Part shown: positions 59,887 to 64,000 of the stretch, in pieces | How the letters are laid out: each line of letters starts with the position of its first letter | Numbering within the stretch: the first letter of the stretch is position 1 | From: Cellvibrio zantedeschiae | GTDB taxonomy: Bacteria > Pseudomonadota > Gammaproteobacteria > Pseudomonadales > Cellvibrionaceae | Assembly: GCF_014652535.1 (NCBI RefSeq) | Contig: NZ_BMYZ01000003.1 | Location: 454,863-518,862, forward strand | DNA length: 64,000 nt | Direction of reading: 5' to 3' | Program-made: the position numbers and the translations under genes | Notes under the pieces: generated by a model | Seen by the model: the letters and a program-made list of their open reading frames with translations, nothing else | What the model was told of the DNA's origin: nothing | Databases searched by the model: none

Positions 59887-60972
59887 ATGTTTTCCAAGTT
59901 TTTTAAGAAGTCTGAACCCAAAGCGGATGAACCACAAAACCTCGCTGAGGAAGTCACCTCCGGAGGAATTGATTCTGAGCCAATCCCTAATGCGATACCT
60001 GCGCCTGCTTCCAGCGAAGCGCCCGCCAAACTAGGCTTCTTTGCCCGTATCAAACAAGGTTTAAGTCGTACCAGCAACAATTTCGCGCAAGGTTTGGGCA
60101 ACTTAATTCTCGGCCGCAAAACTATCGATGACGACTTGTTTGAAGAGTTGGAGTCGCAGCTCCTGGTGGCTGATGTTGGTCTGGACGCGACCACAGAAAT
60201 TATCAACAACCTCACTCAAGCCGTTGCCCGCAAACAGCTTGCCGATGGCGATGCGCTTTACGCCGCGCTACGTGAACAACTTGCGATTCTGCTTCGCCCC
60301 GTTGAAAAGCCGTTGGTGGTTGAAAACCGTGTGGTCGATGGGGTTAAAAAGCCTTATGTAATTCTGGTCGTTGGCGTTAACGGCGTAGGGAAAACTACAA
60401 CCATTGGCAAGTTGGCCAAGCGTCTGCAAAACCAGGGTAAAAAAGTAATGTTGGCTGCGGGCGATACCTTCCGCGCTGCCGCTGTTGAACAGTTGCAGGT
60501 GTGGGGTGAGCGCAATCAGGTTCCGGTGATTGCCCAGCATACGGGTGCTGATTCGGCCTCGGTTATTTATGACGCCCTGCAAGCTGCCCAGTCGCGTGGT
60601 TTGGATGTCTTGATTGCCGATACTGCTGGCCGTTTGCACAACAAAGACCACTTGATGGATGAACTTGCCAAGGTAAAACGAGTCTTGGCTAAGTTGGATG
60701 CAGGTACGCCAGATGAAGTTCTATTGGTGCTGGATGCCGGCACTGGCCAGAACGCTGTGAATCAGGCGCAACAATTTATTGAAGCCGCAGGAGTAACCGG
60801 TCTTGCGCTAACCAAGCTCGATGGCACCGCCAAAGGCGGAGTGATTTTCGCGCTAAGCAAAAAATTTGGTCTGCCAGTGCGCTTTATTGGCGTGGGCGAA
60901 GGCATTGATGATCTTCAACCTTTTGCCGCTGAACCCTTTATAGAAGCACTCTTCAGTACCCAAGAATCATAA
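59887..60972 (+). CDS. ftsY: Signal recognition particle receptor FtsY
   Basis: The product is 361 residues from the ATG at 59887; the acidic, proline-rich A domain (about 1-60) is short compared with E. coli. The NG GTPase domain has G1 GVNGVGKTTTIGKLA, GDTFRAAAVEQL, DTAGRLHNK and ALTKLDGTAKGG. It docks ribosome-SRP complexes at the inner membrane for co-translational insertion. It is first in the ftsY-ftsE-ftsX-rpoH order, 27 bases before ftsE. Confidence 0.95.
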   Translation: MFSKFFKKSEPKADEPQNLAEEVTSGGIDSEPIPNAIPAPASSEAPAKLGFFARIKQGLSRTSNNFAQGLGNLILGRKTIDDDLFEELESQLLVADVGLDATTEIINNLTQAVARKQLADGDALYAALREQLAILLRPVEKPLVVENRVVDGVKKPYVILVVGVNGVGKTTTIGKLAKRLQNQGKKVMLAAGDTFRAAAVEQLQVWGERNQVPVIAQHTGADSASVIYDALQAAQSRGLDVLIADTAGRLHNKDHLMDELAKVKRVLAKLDAGTPDEVLLVLDAGTGQNAVNQAQQFIEAAGVTGLALTKLDGTAKGGVIFALSKKFGLPVRFIGVGEGIDDLQPFAAEPFIEALFSTQES

Positions 60973-60999
60973 TTTATAAAATTTATTCAAGGAGCCTGC

Positions 61000-61668
61000 G
61001 TGATACGTTTTGACAACGTCAGCAAACGCTACGATAACGGTTTTGAAGCGCTCTCGCGCATCAACTTTGCAGTCGAACCGGGCGAAATGCTGTTTTTAAC
61101 CGGCCACTCGGGCGCCGGTAAAAGTACGCTTATGAAGCTGATTATGCAGATGGAGCGCCCCAGCCATGGCCAGATTATGGTCGATGGTCATGACCTCAAC
61201 CGCATGTCATCCAGCCAGATTCCCTACTATCGCCGCAATATCGGCGTGGTTTTCCAAAATCACCAACTTTTGTTTGATCGCAGCGTGTTTGATAACGTTG
61301 CACTCCCGCTGCAAATTGCGGGTTTGTCACATCATGAAATTGGCAAGCGCGTACGCGCAGCACTCGATAAAGTCAGCCTGCTCGAAAAAGAGCGCTTAAA
61401 TCCCATAGTTCTGTCCGGCGGTGAACAGCAGCGTGTAGGTATTGCTCGCGCTGTGGTGAACAAACCAACCATGTTATTGGCTGACGAACCGACCGGAAAC
61501 TTGGATCCAGAGTTATCTGAGGAGATCATGACTTTATTCCGCCAGTTCAACGAAGTTGGCGTCACAATAATGATTGCCAGTCACGATGTTGAACTGCTTA
61601 AGCGCATGAACAAACGCATTCTTGGTTTGGTTGAAGGCAAACTTGTACACGACGGGGTGCTCTGGTGA
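61000..61668 (+). CDS. ftsE: Cell division ATP-binding protein FtsE
   Basis: The product is 222 residues of an ABC ATPase: Walker A TGHSGAGKST, the Q-loop VFQNHQLL, signature LSGGEQQRVGIAR, Walker B MLLADEPTGNLDPE and a switch His in IASHDVEL. With FtsX it forms the complex that activates periplasmic peptidoglycan hydrolases at the septum. The start is a GTG after AGGAG. Its TGA overlaps the GTG of ftsX. Confidence 0.95.
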   Translation: MIRFDNVSKRYDNGFEALSRINFAVEPGEMLFLTGHSGAGKSTLMKLIMQMERPSHGQIMVDGHDLNRMSSSQIPYYRRNIGVVFQNHQLLFDRSVFDNVALPLQIAGLSHHEIGKRVRAALDKVSLLEKERLNPIVLSGGEQQRVGIARAVVNKPTMLLADEPTGNLDPELSEEIMTLFRQFNEVGVTIMIASHDVELLKRMNKRILGLVEGKLVHDGVLW

Positions 61669-62747
61669 AATCAAAACGTCCATCAGTGACAGGCAATCGC
61701 CCCAGTACACGTCCATCTACTGGAGCCACTCGCGGCGCTACCACCACACGTCGTCCCGAACGAGCGCCGGAACCGGAACCCGTAAACCGCCAACAGGGTG
61801 CGGTGCAAACCAAGGTGCGGCTGGCAGACAAGTTTGATGCCTATTTTGCGCATCACAGTACTTCTGCCATCGACAGCCTTATGCGCTTGCTAGAAACACC
61901 CTTCCAAAGTTTGATGACTTGGTTGGTTATCGCCATAGCAGTGGCTATACCGGCGGCGCTCTACATTGGCTTCGCTAACCTTCAACAATTGGGCGAAAAT
62001 TGGGAGGGTTCAAGTCAGGTATCTGTTTTCCTAAAACCGGAAACTACGGATGCCAGAGCCGAAGAGATGCGTATCCGATTGGCAGCGCGCGCCGACATAG
62101 CCAAGGTCGTTTATGTGTCGCCAGCCCAGGGTTTGGCTGAATTTAAAGCCCAGTCAGGTTTGGGTGAAGTGGTTGATAGTTTGGAGAAAAACCCGCTACC
62201 TGGCACTTTATTAGTCACTCCCCGCTTGCAAAATGGCAGTGACGCCGCCATAACGTCACTTGAACAATCCTTACTTGCCGATCCGGCCGTTGCGGATGTG
62301 CGTTTGGATATGCAATGGGTCAAGCGTTTGCAACAGCTGATGATCCTTGGCAAGAAGATGGTGTTTGGCCTTGGCGGCCTGCTGGCATTGGGTGTATTGC
62401 TGGTAATTGGCAATACAATTCGCCTTGCCATTGAGAACCGCCGCGATGAAATTTTAGTGGTTAAGTTGGTAGGCGGTACCGATTCCTATGTAGCGCGCCC
62501 TTTTCTCTATACGGGTTTGTGGTACGGAATTGGGGGTGGTTTGCTGGCGTTGGTGGTCTTGGGTCTCGGGTTTTTGTGGGTTTCAGCTACAGTTGATCAG
62601 CTTGCGGCGCTCTACCAAAGCAACTTCCGTCTGCAAGGGCTTGGTGTGTTTGGCAGCATGCAGCTGGTGTTGCTAGCGGGTTTGACCGGGCTGTTGGGGG
62701 CATGGATTGCGGTCGTCAGGCATTTGATCCAAATCCAGCCCCGTTGA
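61665..62747 (+). CDS. ftsX: Cell division membrane protein FtsX
   Basis: The product is 360 residues. A GTG start overlaps the ftsE stop (GTGA). A long basic cytoplasmic head (about 1-75) is rich in Arg, Thr and Pro, longer than in E. coli. It has four hydrophobic segments, with the first at about 82-105, and a periplasmic loop containing VSVFLKPETTDARAEEM and DPAVADVRLDMQWVKRLQ, then the permease region with IENRRDEILVVKLVGGTDSYVARPFLY. It partners FtsE and controls amidase activators such as EnvC. Confidence 0.94.
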   Translation: MKSKRPSVTGNRPSTRPSTGATRGATTTRRPERAPEPEPVNRQQGAVQTKVRLADKFDAYFAHHSTSAIDSLMRLLETPFQSLMTWLVIAIAVAIPAALYIGFANLQQLGENWEGSSQVSVFLKPETTDARAEEMRIRLAARADIAKVVYVSPAQGLAEFKAQSGLGEVVDSLEKNPLPGTLLVTPRLQNGSDAAITSLEQSLLADPAVADVRLDMQWVKRLQQLMILGKKMVFGLGGLLALGVLLVIGNTIRLAIENRRDEILVVKLVGGTDSYVARPFLYTGLWYGIGGGLLALVVLGLGFLWVSATVDQLAALYQSNFRLQGLGVFGSMQLVLLAGLTGLLGAWIAVVRHLIQIQPR

Positions 62748-62783
62748 CCTATGTCAAACATATTAATGACAAGCATCACTTGC

Positions 62784-62810
62784 GAAACTTTTTGCCAGAT
62801 AGCACTCTAA
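62784..62810 (+). promoter_or_regulatory. Possible sigma-E type promoter for rpoH
   Basis: GAAACTT (62784-62790) and TCTAA (62806-62810) are spaced by 15 bases, near the sigma-E pattern GGAACTT-N16-TCTGA known at E. coli rpoH. The spacing and the -10 each differ by one, so this is a candidate only. Confidence 0.3.
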
Positions 62811-62958
62811 AATAACAAATGCTAGACTCCATTCCCGGTGTCTGGCGAAGTGAACTTATCGATCCAATGTTCGTCAAAAAGGATCGTGAAAGTTCATTAA
62901 GACCCGATTAATTGTATTACCTTAACTGTATTCCTAAACAGTTTTCTGGAGAAAACAC

Positions 62959-63819
62959 ATGAGCACAAGCACAAGTCTGCAGCCCCTAGGCGTACTCGCC
63001 CCCGGCGCAAACCTGAACGCCTATGTTCAAGCGGTAAGCGCTTTTTCAATATTGTCAGTTGATGAAGAACAAGAGCTGGCCAAGGATCTGTATTTCAACG
63101 GAAACCTGGACGCTGCGCGTAAATTGGTTATGGCGCATTTGCGTTTCGTGGTCCATATCGCCCGTTCTTACAATGGCTACGGTTTACCATTGGGTGATTT
63201 GGTACAAGAAGGCAATGTTGGCCTGATGAAAGCGGTAAAACGCTTCAACCCTGATAAAGGCGTGCGTCTGGTATCTTTCGCCGTGCATTGGATCAAGGCT
63301 GAAATCCACGAATTTATTTTGAAAAATTGGCGCATCGTCAAGATTGCGACCACCAAAGCGCAACGCAAATTGTTCTTTAACTTGCGCGGTGCTAAAAAGC
63401 GTTTGGCCTGGTTAAGTAATGATGAAGCTGCCGCTGTAGCGCAAGATTTAGGCGTAGATATCAAGCAAGTGCGCGAGATGGAAGGCCGCTTGGCTTCCTA
63501 CGATGCCGGTTTTGACGCCGACGAAGATGATGAAGATAGCGTTTATGTAGCGCCAGCTCATTATCTGGAAGACAACCGCTATGATCCGGCTGTGCGTCTG
63601 GAAGAATCCAATTGGGAAGAATCCAACGTAAACGGTTTGGAATTGGCCATGCAAAAACTCGACGACCGCAGCCGTGCCATCCTGCAGCGTCGCTGGTTGA
63701 ACGACGACAAGGCAACCTTGCACGATTTGGCCGCTGAGTATGGCGTATCTGCCGAGCGTATTCGTCAGCTTGAAAAGAATGCCATGAACAAAGTTAAAAC
63801 TATGATGATGGAAGCTTAA
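62959..63819 (+). CDS. rpoH: RNA polymerase sigma-32 factor
   Basis: The product is 286 residues. Region 2 has [35 protein letters not shown] with the RpoD-core contact, then [25 protein letters not shown]. The RpoH box is QRKLFFNLR. Region 4 has [33 protein letters not shown] (HTH). It directs heat-shock gene transcription. TGGAGAA precedes the ATG. A strong terminator follows, ending the fts-rpoH block. Confidence 0.96.
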   Translation: MSTSTSLQPLGVLAPGANLNAYVQAVSAFSILSVDEEQELAKDLYFNGNLDAARKLVMAHLRFVVHIARSYNGYGLPLGDLVQEGNVGLMKAVKRFNPDKGVRLVSFAVHWIKAEIHEFILKNWRIVKIATTKAQRKLFFNLRGAKKRLAWLSNDEAAAVAQDLGVDIKQVREMEGRLASYDAGFDADEDDEDSVYVAPAHYLEDNRYDPAVRLEESNWEESNVNGLELAMQKLDDRSRAILQRRWLNDDKATLHDLAAEYGVSAERIRQLEKNAMNKVKTMMMEA

Positions 63820-63838
63820 TTCGTTATCTGATTAGCTG

Positions 63839-63866
63839 AAAAGCCGCGCCTAGCGCGGCTTTTTTG
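63839..63866 (+). terminator. Rho-independent terminator of rpoH
   Basis: AAAAGCCGCGC (63839-63849) pairs with GCGCGGCTTTT (63853-63863), and the run continues TTTTTTG. Confidence 0.92.
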
Positions 63867-63909
63867 TTTTATGTGGTTCTGATTTATAGGGCTTGAGATT
63901 TATTTAATA

Positions 63910-63998
63910 GGGAGTTGTCATCCTCGCGTAGCGGGGATCCAGCTCTTGATTTTAGTTTGTTAACAACTGGATCCCGCTGCGCGAGAATGGCGACTCCC
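63910..63998. repeat. Full-length dispersed GGGAG/CTCCC inverted repeat
   Basis: The left arm (63910-63943) and right arm (63967-63998) are imperfect complements with several mismatches, around an A/T-rich loop. The left arm shares CATCCTCGCGTAGCGGGGAT with the copy at 48937. It lies after the rpoH terminator at the window edge. Confidence 0.85.
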
Positions 63999-64000
63999 AA

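Overview
The window reads as chromosomal DNA of a polysaccharide-degrading gammaproteobacterium, most like Cellvibrio or a close relative. The signs are a glmS 3' end, the coaD / rsmD-ftsY-ftsE-ftsX-rpoH neighbourhood, a large TonB-dependent receptor next to secreted glycoside hydrolases, serine-rich linkers joining extracellular domains, and a NorR/Hmp/NnrS nitric-oxide module. No rRNA, tRNA, CRISPR array, prophage or complete insertion sequence was seen.

Layout. 1-6.3 kb: end of glmS with an apparently empty attTn7 site, a DnaQ-GIY-YIG nuclease, an orphan hybrid histidine kinase, a glutathione S-transferase and small exported or membrane proteins. 6.4-15.5 kb: an AT-rich defence island. A four-gene operon (MORC/MutL-like GHKL ATPase, Z1-domain SF2 ATPase, DUF4420 PD-(D/E)XK protein, AIPR protein) converges on a C5-cytosine methyltransferase that is divergent from a Vsr mismatch endonuclease. 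This is a multi-component restriction-modification-like system of the paraMORC type. 15.7-20.8 kb: three small exported-protein genes and housekeeping or stress genes. 20.9-26 kb: nitric-oxide defence. An ORF83-nnrS-hmp operon is preceded by a clear sigma-54 promoter and two NorR boxes, with norR divergent. 26-32.6 kb: a MarR/SnoaL-like pair with twin operators, a TrmK-like methyltransferase, two transporters and small envelope proteins.

32.7-50.6 kb: an L-rhamnose and glycan utilisation locus. A TonB receptor, a six-hairpin glycosidase, a GH31 and a GH43 enzyme surround a non-phosphorylating rhamnose pathway: L-rhamnose 1-dehydrogenase, lactonase, L-rhamnonate dehydratase, 2-keto-3-deoxy-rhamnonate 4-dehydrogenase and diketo-hydrolase. 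RhaT does the import, and an FMN lactate dehydrogenase uses the lactate that the hydrolase releases. Three copies of one operator-like sequence, two beside the IclR-type regulator gene and one before rhmD, suggest that one regulon controls the locus.

50.7-57.3 kb: pirin/DoxX with a divergent LysR regulator, a three-gene exported cassette (SH3-metallo-beta-lactamase-fold protein, lipoprotein, helical protein) of unknown role, a YgfF-like SDR and coaD. 57.7-64 kb: an unusual MshEN-like/poly-Ser/FN3 protein, then rsmD, ftsYEX and rpoH. A dispersed inverted-repeat family (ends GGGAG...CTCCC) occurs at 45.1, 48.9 and 63.9 kb, with a single-arm remnant at 15.6 kb beside the defence island.

All assignments come from reading motifs and recalled family sequences. 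No database search was run.
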